Shown here piece after piece: positions 24,250 to 33,587 of a stretch of 64,000 bases of DNA (positions are counted from its first letter, which is position 1; each line of letters opens with the position of its first letter). The stretch lies in the NCBI GenBank assembly GCA_028281025.1, contig JANQKR010000011.1, positions 186,001 through 250,000 on the forward strand, written 5' to 3'. A model generated the notes under the pieces. It was not told the origin of the DNA, made no database searches, and saw only the letters and a list, made by a program, of their open reading frames with translations. The translations under genes and the position numbers were made by a program. The DNA is from Croceivirga sp. Lineage in GTDB: Bacteria; Bacteroidota; Bacteroidia; Flavobacteriales; Flavobacteriaceae.

Positions 24250-25674
24250 ATGAGAAAAACTGGACTTTTGATGCTCATCTTGCTATTGGCATGCTTTGGT
24301 GAGGTCTTGGGCCAGGAAACAGCCGTTTTGGAATCAACCTCCACGGAAGTTGACAGACTGGTCCCCAACGAGGGTTTTACCTGGGGTGGGCTGGCCAGAG
24401 GAGCGTTGGGCATGGCCGTTTTGATATTGATTTCATACTTGTTCAGTGCCAACCGAAAGGCCATTAAATGGAAAACTGTTGGGATTGGTCTGGGCATCCA
24501 ATTGCTCATTGCCATTGGGGTCCTAAAAATACCTTTTGTAAAAATCGCATTCGAGAGTATTGGAAAGGTATTCATCAGCATTCTTGATTTTACGCGTTCC
24601 GGAAGTAAGTTCCTGTTCGAAGGATTGGTAGTGGACACGGACACTTTTGGATATATTTTTGCCTTTCAGGTATTGCCCACCATTGTTTTCTTTTCCGCAC
24701 TCACTTCGGTGTTGTTCTATTTGGGGATTATTCAAAAAGTGGTCAAGGCACTTGCGTGGTTACTGACCAAGTCTTTGGGCATTTCCGGAGCGGAAAGTCT
24801 TTCCATTGCGGGCAATATCTTTTTGGGACAGACCGAAGCACCCCTACTGATCAAAGCCTATTTGGAGAAGATGAGCAAATCGGAAATCCTCCTGGTCATG
24901 ATCGGTGGTATGGCAACTGTTGCCGGTGCTGTTTTGGCCGCTTATATTGGTTTTTTGGGAGGTGATGACCCAGCACTGCAATTGGTTTTTGCAAAGCATT
25001 TGCTTGCAGCATCCGTGATGGCCGCCCCCGGGGCCATTGTGGTCTCCAAAATGCTATATCCACAAACGGAAGGGATAAATACCGATGTACACGTTTCCTC
25101 GGATAAAATTGGGGCAAATTTTTTGGATGCCATTGCCAATGGAACTACGGAAGGACTAAAACTCGCACTAAATGTTGGGGCCATGCTCTTGGTCTTTGTG
25201 GCTTTTATAGCCATGATCAATGGAATTTTGGGTTGGATAGGTGATTGGACAACCCTAAACCATTGGATCGCTGCCAATTCACCCTATGAAGCATTTTCCC
25301 TGGAAGCCATATTGGGAACGGTTTTCGCACCATTGATGTGGCTCATCGGTGTGAACAACGAGGATATCATGCTCATGGGACAATTGTTGGGCATTAAATT
25401 GGCCGCCAGTGAGTTTGTGGGATATATTCAGCTGGCCGAACTAAAAAATATGGCCAGTATCACCCATTTTACCTACAATAAATCTGTTATTATGGCCACC
25501 TACATGCTTTGTGGCTTCGCCAATTTTGCTTCCATCGGTATTCAAATTGGGGGCATTGGCTCCCTGGCCCCAGGCCAACGCAAGACCTTATCCGAATTCG
25601 GGATGCGCGCCGTTCTTGGCGGCACCTTGGCCTCATTGATTTCCGCTACTATTGCGGGTATGATCCTTGGATAA
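24250..25674 (+). CDS. Concentrative nucleoside transporter (NupC/CNT family)
   Basis: This 474-residue inner-membrane protein has an N-terminal signal-like segment (LLMLILLLACFGEVLGQ), a periplasmic stretch and about ten membrane helices. CNT landmarks are GAESLSIAGNIFLGQTEAPL near 180, the central gate region, and a C-terminal YMLCGFANFASIGIQIGGIG. It imports nucleosides with Na+ or H+. The start at 24250 is chosen 16 bp after the DUF151 gene stop; an earlier ATG at 24172 lies inside that gene. The function fits the salvage kinases found elsewhere in the window. Confidence 0.93.
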   Translation: MRKTGLLMLILLLACFGEVLGQETAVLESTSTEVDRLVPNEGFTWGGLARGALGMAVLILISYLFSANRKAIKWKTVGIGLGIQLLIAIGVLKIPFVKIAFESIGKVFISILDFTRSGSKFLFEGLVVDTDTFGYIFAFQVLPTIVFFSALTSVLFYLGIIQKVVKALAWLLTKSLGISGAESLSIAGNIFLGQTEAPLLIKAYLEKMSKSEILLVMIGGMATVAGAVLAAYIGFLGGDDPALQLVFAKHLLAASVMAAPGAIVVSKMLYPQTEGINTDVHVSSDKIGANFLDAIANGTTEGLKLALNVGAMLLVFVAFIAMINGILGWIGDWTTLNHWIAANSPYEAFSLEAILGTVFAPLMWLIGVNNEDIMLMGQLLGIKLAASEFVGYIQLAELKNMASITHFTYNKSVIMATYMLCGFANFASIGIQIGGIGSLAPGQRKTLSEFGMRAVLGGTLASLISATIAGMILG

Positions 25675-25927
25675 ATCTCCCCGGCTAAATTCACTACCTC
25701 AAAGTTTAGGGATTTTTTTGGTTGATAATTATTTTATAACTGATGGATCCTTATCCAATTTAAGATTGGGATTCCCATTATTTTAGTTTGAATTTTTTGG
25801 AAACATCGGTTTGAGTGTTTAAGCGGATTTAGACGTATCAAAAACGGGTTTTTAAAACCTATCCTCGATACCATTTCAGCCATCTGAAATCACTTAAATT
25901 GATTATTTATCTTAAAAATACTTTTGA

Positions 25928-26752
25928 ATGAAGCAGTATCATGACTTATTAGAGCATGTTTTAAAGCAAGGAAATCAAAAAGGCGACCGCACGGGAACCG
26001 GGACCATAAGTGTTTTTGGCTACCAAATGCGATTTGATCTACAGGAAGGTTTCCCCATGGTGACCACGAAAAAGTTGCACTTAAAATCGATTGTCCATGA
26101 ATTACTCTGGTTTTTACGGGGTGATACCAATGTGGGCTACCTTCAGGAAAACGGCGTCCGTATCTGGAACGAGTGGGCGGATGAAAATGGGGACCTGGGC
26201 CCGGTGTACGGCCATCAATGGAGAAATTGGAACTCTGAGGAAATCGATCAGATCAAAGCGGTTGTTGAAACCTTAAAAGCAAACCCCAATAGTCGTAGAA
26301 TGTTGGTGTCCGCCTGGAACCCCAGCGTTTTACCGGATACCTCGGTTTCCTTTTCGGAAAATGTGGCCAACGGTAAGGCGGCTTTACCTCCGTGCCATGC
26401 CTTTTTTCAGTTTTATGTGGCCGAAGGCAGGCTGAGTTGCCAGCTCTACCAACGCAGTGCGGACATTTTCCTGGGCGTTCCTTTTAACATTGCAAGCTAC
26501 TCCCTATTTACCTTAATGATGGCCCAGGTTTGTGGCTATGAACCAGGAGAGTTTATACATACTTTTGGTGATGCCCATATTTACAACAATCATCTGGAGC
26601 AAGTGGAACTGCAACTATCCCGCGAACCAAGGCCTTTGCCCACTATACACCTTAACCCGGAGGTCAAGGATATCTTTGATTTTACATTTGAAGACTTCAC
26701 GTTATTGAATTATGACCCGCATCCACACATTAAGGCCGTGGTTGCGGTTTAA
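25928..26752 (+). CDS. thyA: Thymidylate synthase
   Basis: This 274-residue ThyA methylates dUMP to dTMP using methylene-tetrahydrofolate. The catalytic Cys156 lies in [10 protein letters not shown], dUMP-phosphate arginines are in RTGTGT near 21 and [17 protein letters not shown] near 176, and the C-terminal IKAVVAV closes the active site. Length is normal. The folate partner enzyme folA lies 9 kb away rather than next to it. A 253-bp spacer precedes the gene, holding only a short ATTTCAG/CTGAAAT hairpin at 25873-25890 without a T-tract. Confidence 0.98.
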   Translation: MKQYHDLLEHVLKQGNQKGDRTGTGTISVFGYQMRFDLQEGFPMVTTKKLHLKSIVHELLWFLRGDTNVGYLQENGVRIWNEWADENGDLGPVYGHQWRNWNSEEIDQIKAVVETLKANPNSRRMLVSAWNPSVLPDTSVSFSENVANGKAALPPCHAFFQFYVAEGRLSCQLYQRSADIFLGVPFNIASYSLFTLMMAQVCGYEPGEFIHTFGDAHIYNNHLEQVELQLSREPRPLPTIHLNPEVKDIFDFTFEDFTLLNYDPHPHIKAVVAV

Positions 26753-26813
26753 CGGAAGACATGTTTACCTCTTAGTGGATAGCGTTCAATTACAGTAAAA
26801 GTCTTTCCTTCAA

Positions 26814-26843
26814 AAAACGCCCAGACCAAGGTCTGGGCGTTTT
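26814..26843. terminator. Bidirectional terminator between thyA and the repeat lipoprotein gene
   Basis: A long perfect stem AAAACGCCCAGACC (26814-26827) / GGTCTGGGCGTTTT (26830-26843) is flanked by A- and T-tracts and serves both convergent genes. Confidence 0.92.
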
Positions 26844-26895
26844 ACAACTAATTAAGCATAAACAACACTACAAAACATCTTTCTTTTTCATAAGC

Positions 26896-28965
26896 TTAAT
26901 TTCTCGTTACCCTGACACCATTGGACAAGCCATAAAGACCTTCCAAATCTGTCATAATATTACTTCCCATTTCCAACCCGGTAAGTCCATTTTCATAACG
27001 CATGTACCAGATATAGCAGATGCCCGTGCCGGCAGCATCGAAGTCAACATTTTCCACAGAGGCCAATGTTGGTGGCAATCCTAAAATGTTGTTCTGGTCA
27101 TCCGTGATGATCCATGTACCATTGGTCCCCGTAGCGTTGCTGGCATCCAAGCTTAGACCACTGACCATATCCGGTGTGCCGTCAACCGTAAAAGTATATG
27201 GCCCGCCAGAAATGGTTCCTGCATTTGGGTTTCGGTATACCCTAATGGAATTGGAGAGCGCAAAAAAGCCGTCCAGGTTGGCTGCATTTTCACCCATGCC
27301 CAATCCCGTAATACCATCTTCATACGTAATATGCCAAATAAGGCAAAGACCAATCCCCGCAGCATCAAAATCCACACCTTCAACCGCCTCTAAGGTTGGG
27401 GGAAGACCTAAAATGTTTAAATCCCCATCAGTAATGATATAACCTTGGTTGGTACCCGTAAGATCAGCTGCATCCAAAGAGATTCCACTTACCATGTCCG
27501 GAGTTCCATCAACAGAGAACATATAGGGTCCTCCATTTAAGGTACCTGCATTCAACGCATTTCTATTCACGACCACAAAATTGGAAAGGTCGAACAGGCC
27601 GGTGAGATCATCTAAATTATTACCCATTTCCAGCCCCCCAAGGCCTGTGGAGTAGGTCAAATGATAAATGTAGCAAGAGCCTACCCCAGCGGTATCAAAA
27701 TCCACACCCATTACCGCTTCAAGCGTTGGAGGAATACCCAAAATGTTGCGATTGTCATCCGTAATCACGTAAGTCTGATTGTTGCCGTTAAGGTCTGTGT
27801 CATCCAGGGCAATATTGGATACCATATCCGGGTTTCCATCGACTACAAAATTGTATGGGCCACCCGAGAGCACACCGGCATCCAAAGCCATCCTACGTAC
27901 CTCAATAAAATTGGACAAGCCGAATTCACCGGTCAAATCATCCAAATTATTGCCCATTTCCAGTCCACCAAGTCCGGTGGAATAAGTGAGATGGTAGATA
28001 TAGCAGTCCCCTACACCGGCCGCATCAAAATCCACTCCTTCTACTGCCTCCAAGGTTGGTGGGATACCCAAAATATTTCTGGAATCGTCGGTAATCACAT
28101 AGGTTTGGTTAGCACCGGTCAAATTGGAATCGTCCAGGGCAATATTGGACACCATATCCGGCAAACCATCCACCACAAATACATAAGGACCACCAGAAAG
28201 CTCGCCTGCATTTAACGCTATCCTATTCACCTCAATAAAATTGGAAAGATCGAATAGCCCCGTTACATCATCCAGGTTATTGCCCATTTCCAGCCCACCA
28301 AGACCTGTGGAATAGGTGAGATGGTAGATATAGCAGTCCCCTACGCCCGCACCATCAAAATCCACACCTTCAACGGCCTCCAATGTTGGTGGAATACCTA
28401 GAATGTTCCTGGAATCATCCGTGATGACATAGGTTTGGTTATCACCGGTCAAGTTGGAATCATCCAAAATAATACCACTGACCATATCCGGTAAGCCATC
28501 CACCACAAATTCATATGGTCCGCCGGAAAGCGTTCCGGCATTGAGTGCACTACGATTGATCACAACAAAATTGGAAAGGTCAAAATTACCGGAGAGGTCA
28601 TCCAGGTTTTCTTCGGTCGCAAGCCCAGTTAGCCCTTCGGTGTAGGTGATATGGTAAATATAGCAGTCCCCTACGCCCGCACCATCAAAATCAACTTCTT
28701 CCACGGCCTCCAGGGTAGGTGGCAATCCCAAAATGTTTCTGGAATCGTCGGTAATGACATAGGATTGCGCATCCCCGGTCCCATTGAATCCGGATAGACT
28801 TATTCCACTTACCATATCCGGAACCCCGTCTACCGTAAAACTATAAGGTCCCCCTGATAGAGTCCCTGCCTCCAATACTACCGGATTGTCATCATCCGAA
28901 TCATCTGAACAGCCAATGATGAGCATCATTGCTGCCATACCCCTTGTCAATGTTTTTAAGTTCAT
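26896..28965 (-). CDS. Surface lipoprotein made of six tandem ~110-residue repeats
   Basis: The product has 689 residues. The start at 28965 (MNLKTLTRG) gives a lipoprotein signal with lipobox LIIGC (Cys19) followed by SDDSDDDN, the acidic surface-export signal of Bacteroidota; a more upstream start would spoil the signal. Residues 33-689 are six consecutive units of 110, 110, 110, 110, 109 and 108 residues. Each has GGPYxFxVDGxPDMVS, then ITDDxxNILGxPPTL, VDFDxAGxGxC, a GLxGLxMG-like stretch and LSN. Each unit has one cysteine at position 69. Units 2-4 are nearly alike; 5 and 6 are more divergent. I recall similar units in other flavobacterial secreted proteins but know no function; adhesion or binding is a guess. 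A two-component system is divergent from it. Confidence 0.85.
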   Translation of the reverse strand: MNLKTLTRGMAAMMLIIGCSDDSDDDNPVVLEAGTLSGGPYSFTVDGVPDMVSGISLSGFNGTGDAQSYVITDDSRNILGLPPTLEAVEEVDFDGAGVGDCYIYHITYTEGLTGLATEENLDDLSGNFDLSNFVVINRSALNAGTLSGGPYEFVVDGLPDMVSGIILDDSNLTGDNQTYVITDDSRNILGIPPTLEAVEGVDFDGAGVGDCYIYHLTYSTGLGGLEMGNNLDDVTGLFDLSNFIEVNRIALNAGELSGGPYVFVVDGLPDMVSNIALDDSNLTGANQTYVITDDSRNILGIPPTLEAVEGVDFDAAGVGDCYIYHLTYSTGLGGLEMGNNLDDLTGEFGLSNFIEVRRMALDAGVLSGGPYNFVVDGNPDMVSNIALDDTDLNGNNQTYVITDDNRNILGIPPTLEAVMGVDFDTAGVGSCYIYHLTYSTGLGGLEMGNNLDDLTGLFDLSNFVVVNRNALNAGTLNGGPYMFSVDGTPDMVSGISLDAADLTGTNQGYIITDGDLNILGLPPTLEAVEGVDFDAAGIGLCLIWHITYEDGITGLGMGENAANLDGFFALSNSIRVYRNPNAGTISGGPYTFTVDGTPDMVSGLSLDASNATGTNGTWIITDDQNNILGLPPTLASVENVDFDAAGTGICYIWYMRYENGLTGLEMGSNIMTDLEGLYGLSNGVRVTRN
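26899..28869 (-). repeat. Six tandem ~330-bp repeats inside the lipoprotein gene
   Basis: Units in order of translation are 28869-28540, 28539-28210, 28209-27880, 27879-27550 (each exactly 330 bp), 27549-27223 (327 bp) and 27222-26899 (324 bp). The middle units share long stretches of near-identical DNA, a substrate for slippage or recombination. Confidence 0.92.
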
Positions 28966-29103
28966 AGCTTTATATGTTTTAATGCTATCACAAAGAAATT
29001 TGTAAGTTGTTGCAGAAAGTTCACACAAACTTCAAATTTTACAACACTCTATATTTTAGGTAGTTACCCAATTTTTTTTTAAGTTTTCGCAATTTATTGT
29101 AGG

Positions 29104-29155
29104 TTTTCACGACCAATACCCCCATACCTGGGACAATCCCGTGAACTTTTCGTGA
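29104..29155. promoter_or_regulatory. CGTGA boxes upstream of the second response regulator
   Basis: CGTGA occurs at 29140 and 29151 (11-bp spacing), with an inverted TTTTCACG at 29104-29111. The group lies 25-80 bp before the regulator start in a 215-bp divergent spacer. It is a candidate binding site for the encoded regulator, but the boxes are short. Confidence 0.35.
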
Positions 29156-29180
29156 GATTTTACCTTTTAATTTGAACCCG

Positions 29181-29885
29181 ATGAAAAATGTACTCATTGT
29201 TGAGGATGATCCAGAGATCATCCAGCTTTTAGAAATCCATCTAAAGGATTTGGGCTGTTCCACACTTTCTGCCAAACAAGGGGACTCTGGTTTGCGAATG
29301 GCCATTGAACATGAACCCGACCTGGTTATTCTGGATGTGATGCTGCCTGAAATGGATGGTATTGAAGTTTGCCAAAAAATAAGGGCCAACAATGTACAGT
29401 CCCCCATTATGATGTTGACCTCAAAATCCGAGGAAATAGATAAGGTACTGGGATTGGAGGTTGGTGCGGACGATTATCTGACCAAACCTTTTAGTGTACG
29501 GGAATTTATAGCTAGGGTAAAGGCCATCTTCCGAAGACAGAAAATGAGCAAAAGCCCAAAAGGGCACACCAAAGACCAGCAGTCCTTAAAATTTGATGGG
29601 TTGACCATAAACATAGACCAACGAAAAGTGGTCCATAACGGATTACGGATCGAGCTTTCCCCAAAAGAATTTGAACTTTTGGCCCTATTGTCTTCCAATC
29701 CCGGAAAAAGCTATGATCGAACCAAGCTGTTGAACTTGATCTGGGGCTATGATTTTAAAGGCTACGAACACACTGTAAATTCCCATATCAATAGATTACG
29801 TTCCAAAATAGAACCGGATATGAGCAATCCCAAATATATTTTGACCACCTGGGGCGTGGGGTACAAATTCAATGAAGAGCTATGA
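29181..29885 (+). CDS. OmpR/PhoB-family response regulator
   Basis: The product has 234 residues and starts with ATG at 29181 (MKNVLIVEDD); a TTG three codons earlier is less likely. The receiver domain has acidic pocket EDD at 8-10, phospho-acceptor Asp52 in LVILDVMLPEMDG and Lys in YLTKPFS. The winged-helix domain has SPKEFELLALL and ends TTWGVGYKF. The kinase gene overlaps its end by 4 bp. The divergent repeat lipoprotein is a possible target. Confidence 0.94.
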   Translation: MKNVLIVEDDPEIIQLLEIHLKDLGCSTLSAKQGDSGLRMAIEHEPDLVILDVMLPEMDGIEVCQKIRANNVQSPIMMLTSKSEEIDKVLGLEVGADDYLTKPFSVREFIARVKAIFRRQKMSKSPKGHTKDQQSLKFDGLTINIDQRKVVHNGLRIELSPKEFELLALLSSNPGKSYDRTKLLNLIWGYDFKGYEHTVNSHINRLRSKIEPDMSNPKYILTTWGVGYKFNEEL

Positions 29886-31387
29886 ACAATTCCCTTTTCT
29901 CCAATAAACTGATTACCAAACTGATCCTCAGCTCCATTGGCATTCTGTTGCTGGCAGGAATAGGGTATATGCTTTCCACACTGTATTATTCGAACAAATA
30001 CTTTAGTGAGACCAATCAACGTTTGCATGCCCATCTTGCACAGGACCTTATTGACGAAAAATTTGTGGAACAAAGTCCCATAGACAGTTTGGGAAAAGTG
30101 AACAAGGCGCTTTTTGGTGACCTTATGCACGATATGATGGCTGTGAACAGGGCAATTGAGGTCTATCTCCTTGATGTTGAGGGAAACGTCCAATATTCAG
30201 TGGTATTGGACCATTCCGACCCCAATTCCATACCCGAAAAGGTTTCCCTTGAGCCCATTCACCGCTTCATTGCTTCCAAAGGGGAAGACTACATCTTGGG
30301 AGATGACCCAAGAGATCCAGAAAACAAAAAAGTATTCTCTGCAGCAAAATTCAACAAAGGGGGCAAGGAAGGATACATCTATATTGTATTGGCAGGGGAA
30401 AAATATTTGGCCACCCAGAACACCCTTTTTGGAAGTTATGCATTAAAAGTGGGGTTGGGTGCTTCTTTCCTTACCTTGTTTTTCGCTGCAGTTTTAGGGG
30501 TGCTCTCCATTTGGTACTTGACCAAAAACCTGAGGGAAATCAACTATGCTGCCCAACGTTTCCAACAGGGCGATCTGGGATATCGAATTGCGGAACACCA
30601 TAAGACCGACCTCACGGGTCTGGCACAAACCTACAACAATATGGCAGAGACCATTTTAACCGATATGGACAAGATAAAATCCCTGGAAAAACTGCGTAGG
30701 GACTTAATCGCCAATATTTCCCATGACCTACGCACACCCTTGGCCATTATACAGGGGTATATAGAAACCCTTCAAATGAAGGAGTCCCAACTTACCCCCA
30801 TGGAACGTGAGGACTACCTCAATAAAATCAATTCCAGTGGAGAGCGCCTGTCCAAGTTGATAACACAATTGTTTGAATATTCAAAACTGGAAGCCAATCA
30901 GGTAGCGCCACAAAAAGAGCCGTTCCTGATCTCGGAACTGGCAAATGATATCCATAGGGATTATCAAATGTTGGCCAACAAGAAAAACATTGCCCTCAAA
31001 TTAAATATGGAAGAGCAAGTGCCTTTGGTCTTTGCGGATATCTCCCTGGTGGAACGGGCCATACAGAACTTAATGGACAATGCCCTGAAGTTCACACCGG
31101 AAAATGGTGAGGTCATCGTAGAAATAAAACTGGTGAAAAAAAATGTAGAAATCGCCATAAAGGACTCCGGTCCGGGGATAACGAAGGAAAACCAGCAGTT
31201 GGTCTTTGAACGATACAGGCAGACCAAAACAGGAAAGGAAAAGGAAGGAGCCGGATTGGGACTGGCCATTGTGCGCAAAATAATTGAATTGCATGATGCC
31301 AGTATCAAAGTGTTCAGTAGGCCCAATGAGGGTACTACATTTAGTTTTAGCCTTCCTGTCTATCAAAATGGGCTAAGTTTGGTTTAA
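29882..31387 (+). CDS. HAMP-containing sensor histidine kinase
   Basis: The product has 501 residues: TM1 about 11-31, a periplasmic sensor domain about 35-185, TM2 about 190-212, HAMP about 213-265, HisKA with phospho-acceptor His281 in NISHDLRTPLA, and an ATPase domain with NLMDNALKFTPENG, DSGPGI and GAGLGLAIVRKII. The ATGA overlap couples it to the regulator. Architecture is of the BaeS/PhoR type. The signal is unknown. The ergothioneine-type genes begin 50 bp later but appear to have their own promoter. Confidence 0.95.
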   Translation: MNNSLFSNKLITKLILSSIGILLLAGIGYMLSTLYYSNKYFSETNQRLHAHLAQDLIDEKFVEQSPIDSLGKVNKALFGDLMHDMMAVNRAIEVYLLDVEGNVQYSVVLDHSDPNSIPEKVSLEPIHRFIASKGEDYILGDDPRDPENKKVFSAAKFNKGGKEGYIYIVLAGEKYLATQNTLFGSYALKVGLGASFLTLFFAAVLGVLSIWYLTKNLREINYAAQRFQQGDLGYRIAEHHKTDLTGLAQTYNNMAETILTDMDKIKSLEKLRRDLIANISHDLRTPLAIIQGYIETLQMKESQLTPMEREDYLNKINSSGERLSKLITQLFEYSKLEANQVAPQKEPFLISELANDIHRDYQMLANKKNIALKLNMEEQVPLVFADISLVERAIQNLMDNALKFTPENGEVIVEIKLVKKNVEIAIKDSGPGITKENQQLVFERYRQTKTGKEKEGAGLGLAIVRKIIELHDASIKVFSRPNEGTTFSFSLPVYQNGLSLV

Positions 31388-31392
31388 AATCT

Positions 31393-31422
31393 TTTGGCCA
31401 ATTCGATTATTGACTATCTTTA
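31393..31422 (+). promoter_or_regulatory. Candidate promoter of the egtB-egtD-DUF427 operon
   Basis: TTTG (31393-31396) and TATCTTTA (31415-31422) are separated by 18 bp, close to the Bacteroidota consensus apart from the last base. Transcription would begin about 10 bases before the egtB ATG. Confidence 0.55.
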
Positions 31423-31437
31423 AAAAAACTGCCTTTC

Positions 31438-32598
31438 ATGTTAGTGACTGTTTCGCTTTTGGATTTTTTTATCGAAACCCGAAAGCATTCCGAAGCGATT
31501 TGTGAACCCCTGGAAATTGAAGATTATGTAGTACAGCCCATTGTGGATGTAAGCCCACCCAAATGGCACTTGGGACATACAACATGGTTCTTTGAGGAGT
31601 TCATCTTAAAGCCTTACGCCAGGAATTATCAGGTTTTTGATGCCGATTTTTCCTTTGTCTTCAACAGTTATTATGAAACGGTGGGAAAACGGGTCGTTCG
31701 GGCAGATAGGGGAAATTTAAGTAGGCCTTCGGTCAAGAAAGTGTATGAATATCGGGATTATGTAACCGAGGGCATTAAAAGTATTTTTGAATCAACCCAA
31801 TCAAAGGAACTTCAAGATTTATTGGAGATCGGTATCCATCATGAAAAGCAGCATCAGGAATTGCTACTGACCGATATTAAATTCATTTTGGGCAATAACC
31901 CATTGCTTCCCGTATATTCCAAAACCATTGCGGAACATCCCCTTGAAGCACACCAGCAAGATTGGGTTTCCGTGGATGAAGGCGTTTATGAAATTGGACA
32001 TGGTGCCAGTGGATTCTGTTACGATAATGAACTTGGCAGGCACAAGGTGTACCTTCATTCCTACCAAATTTCGAACAAGTTAGTGACCAATAGGGAGTTT
32101 TTGGAGTTTGTAGGTGATGGGGGATATGGCCGTTTTGAGCTTTGGCATGCCGAAGGATGGGACTGGGTGAACCAAAATCAAATCGCAGCCCCACTATATT
32201 GGCATTCCATAGAAGGGGAATGGTACCATTATAGCTTCGCAGGATTGCAGAAAGTTCCATTGGACGCCCCGGTAACCCACATTTCCTATTATGAAGCCTT
32301 TGCTTATGCGCAATGGAAAGGTTTGCGCCTTCCAACGGAGTTTGAGTGGGAAGTCGCGGCACCTTATTTTCCCTGGGGAAAACGATGGGAATGGACTGAA
32401 AGTTCCTATCTACCCTACCCCAACTACCGAAAGGCAGATGGCGCTTTGGGGGAATACAATGGTAAATTTATGGTCAATCAAAAAGTACTTCGAGGAGCTT
32501 CCATAGCCACACCAACCCATCATACCCGACCCACATACCGCAACTTTTTTCAACCCTCCTTGAGATGGCAATTTACCGGATTAAGGTTGGCCCAATAA
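31438..32598 (+). CDS. egtB: Ergothioneine biosynthesis sulfoxide synthase (EgtB-like)
   Basis: The product has 386 residues. The N-terminal DinB-like domain has WHLGHTTWFFEE near 43 and the iron-binding HX3HXE at His135, His139 and Glu141. The C-terminal formylglycine-generating-enzyme-like domain has GLRLPTEFEWEVAAPY and ends GLRLAQ. EgtB joins hercynine to a thiol donor using non-haem iron and oxygen. No glutamate-cysteine ligase (EgtA) or amidohydrolase (EgtC) gene is present, so a cysteine-using version is possible; this is an inference. egtD follows 16 bp later. The protein is shorter than actinobacterial EgtB (about 430). An OvoA-like or unusual relative cannot be excluded from sequence alone. 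Confidence 0.88.
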   Translation: MLVTVSLLDFFIETRKHSEAICEPLEIEDYVVQPIVDVSPPKWHLGHTTWFFEEFILKPYARNYQVFDADFSFVFNSYYETVGKRVVRADRGNLSRPSVKKVYEYRDYVTEGIKSIFESTQSKELQDLLEIGIHHEKQHQELLLTDIKFILGNNPLLPVYSKTIAEHPLEAHQQDWVSVDEGVYEIGHGASGFCYDNELGRHKVYLHSYQISNKLVTNREFLEFVGDGGYGRFELWHAEGWDWVNQNQIAAPLYWHSIEGEWYHYSFAGLQKVPLDAPVTHISYYEAFAYAQWKGLRLPTEFEWEVAAPYFPWGKRWEWTESSYLPYPNYRKADGALGEYNGKFMVNQKVLRGASIATPTHHTRPTYRNFFQPSLRWQFTGLRLAQ

Positions 32599-32614
32599 TT
32601 TCGACAAAAATTAC

Positions 32615-33586
32615 ATGCAAGAGAACACCACCCAACACCTTACCTCGGTTTTTGCCAATGAGGTACGGGAAGGATTGACGAGCTTTCCCAAATATCTTTC
32701 GTCCAAATACTTTTATGACGAAACCGGAGATCGGTTGTTTCAGCAAATCATGGATATGCCAGAGTACTATTTGACCGATAGTGAGCTCGAAATACTTTTA
32801 GATAACGTTGCCGAAATAGCACAACTGTTTTCCCATAAGGATGAGGATTTTAGTCTTTTTGAATTGGGTGCGGGAGATGGTAAAAAAACCAAAATACTAC
32901 TGAGACATTTAATTGACAATGGATATCGTTTTGACTACCGTCCCATTGATATCAGTCAAAATGCCCTGGATAGTCTTGAAAAAACATTGATCAAAGAACT
33001 GCCCCCGATTACCATCAATCCGCTTCAAGGCACCTATTTTGAGACCTTGGCAGCTATTGGGAAACAACAGGAAAAACGGAAGGTCATCCTGTTTTTAGGC
33101 TCCAACATTGGCAACTTACTGCATCCCAATGCCATTTCCTTTCTGAAGCAATTAAAAGACGTAATGGCCCCAAACGACTTGCTTTTTATGGGAATGGACC
33201 AAAAAAAGCATCCCCAGGTTGTATTGGATGCCTATAATGACAAAACGGGTATTACCGAAGCGTTCAACAAAAATGTTCTGCAGCGCATTAATATGGAATT
33301 GGGGGGTAACTTTGATTTGGAGGGATTTCTACATTGGGAAGTCTACGATCCTGAAAATGGTACGGCAAAAAGTTATTTGGTGTCCAAAAAAGCACAGGAG
33401 GTTTTTATTGAGGCATTGGATTTAGGGGTTTCCTTTAAACCCTGGGAGACCATCCATACCGAAATTTCCCAAAAATACGATGACGATGTGGTCAAGTGGT
33501 TGGCCAATGAGGCCGGACTCCACATTCTCACTTCATTTGAGGACAAAAAGGGATATTTTAAAGATTATATTTTTAAAAAAAATTGA
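32615..33586 (+). CDS. egtD: Histidine N-alpha-methyltransferase (EgtD-like)
   Basis: This 323-residue SAM-dependent enzyme trimethylates histidine to hercynine, the substrate of EgtB. Family landmarks are LSSKYFYDETGDRLFQQIMD near 29, motif I FELGAGDGKKTK near 92, FLGSNIGNL near 157 and LLFMGMDQKK. Length and order match EgtD. It is the second gene of the three-gene unit; the DUF427 start codon follows its stop by one base. Together with egtB it gives the core ergothioneine pathway. Confidence 0.93.
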   Translation: MQENTTQHLTSVFANEVREGLTSFPKYLSSKYFYDETGDRLFQQIMDMPEYYLTDSELEILLDNVAEIAQLFSHKDEDFSLFELGAGDGKKTKILLRHLIDNGYRFDYRPIDISQNALDSLEKTLIKELPPITINPLQGTYFETLAAIGKQQEKRKVILFLGSNIGNLLHPNAISFLKQLKDVMAPNDLLFMGMDQKKHPQVVLDAYNDKTGITEAFNKNVLQRINMELGGNFDLEGFLHWEVYDPENGTAKSYLVSKKAQEVFIEALDLGVSFKPWETIHTEISQKYDDDVVKWLANEAGLHILTSFEDKKGYFKDYIFKKN

Positions 33587-33587
33587 T

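Noticed and set aside
25919-25926. TACTTTTG as a promoter -7 box for thyA
   Set aside because: It ends one base before the thyA ATG, so the transcript would begin inside the gene. Taken as a chance match.
26896-28965. Regular repeats resembling a CRISPR array
   Set aside because: The period is 330 bp, the units are coding and in frame, and there are no short repeats with unique spacers.
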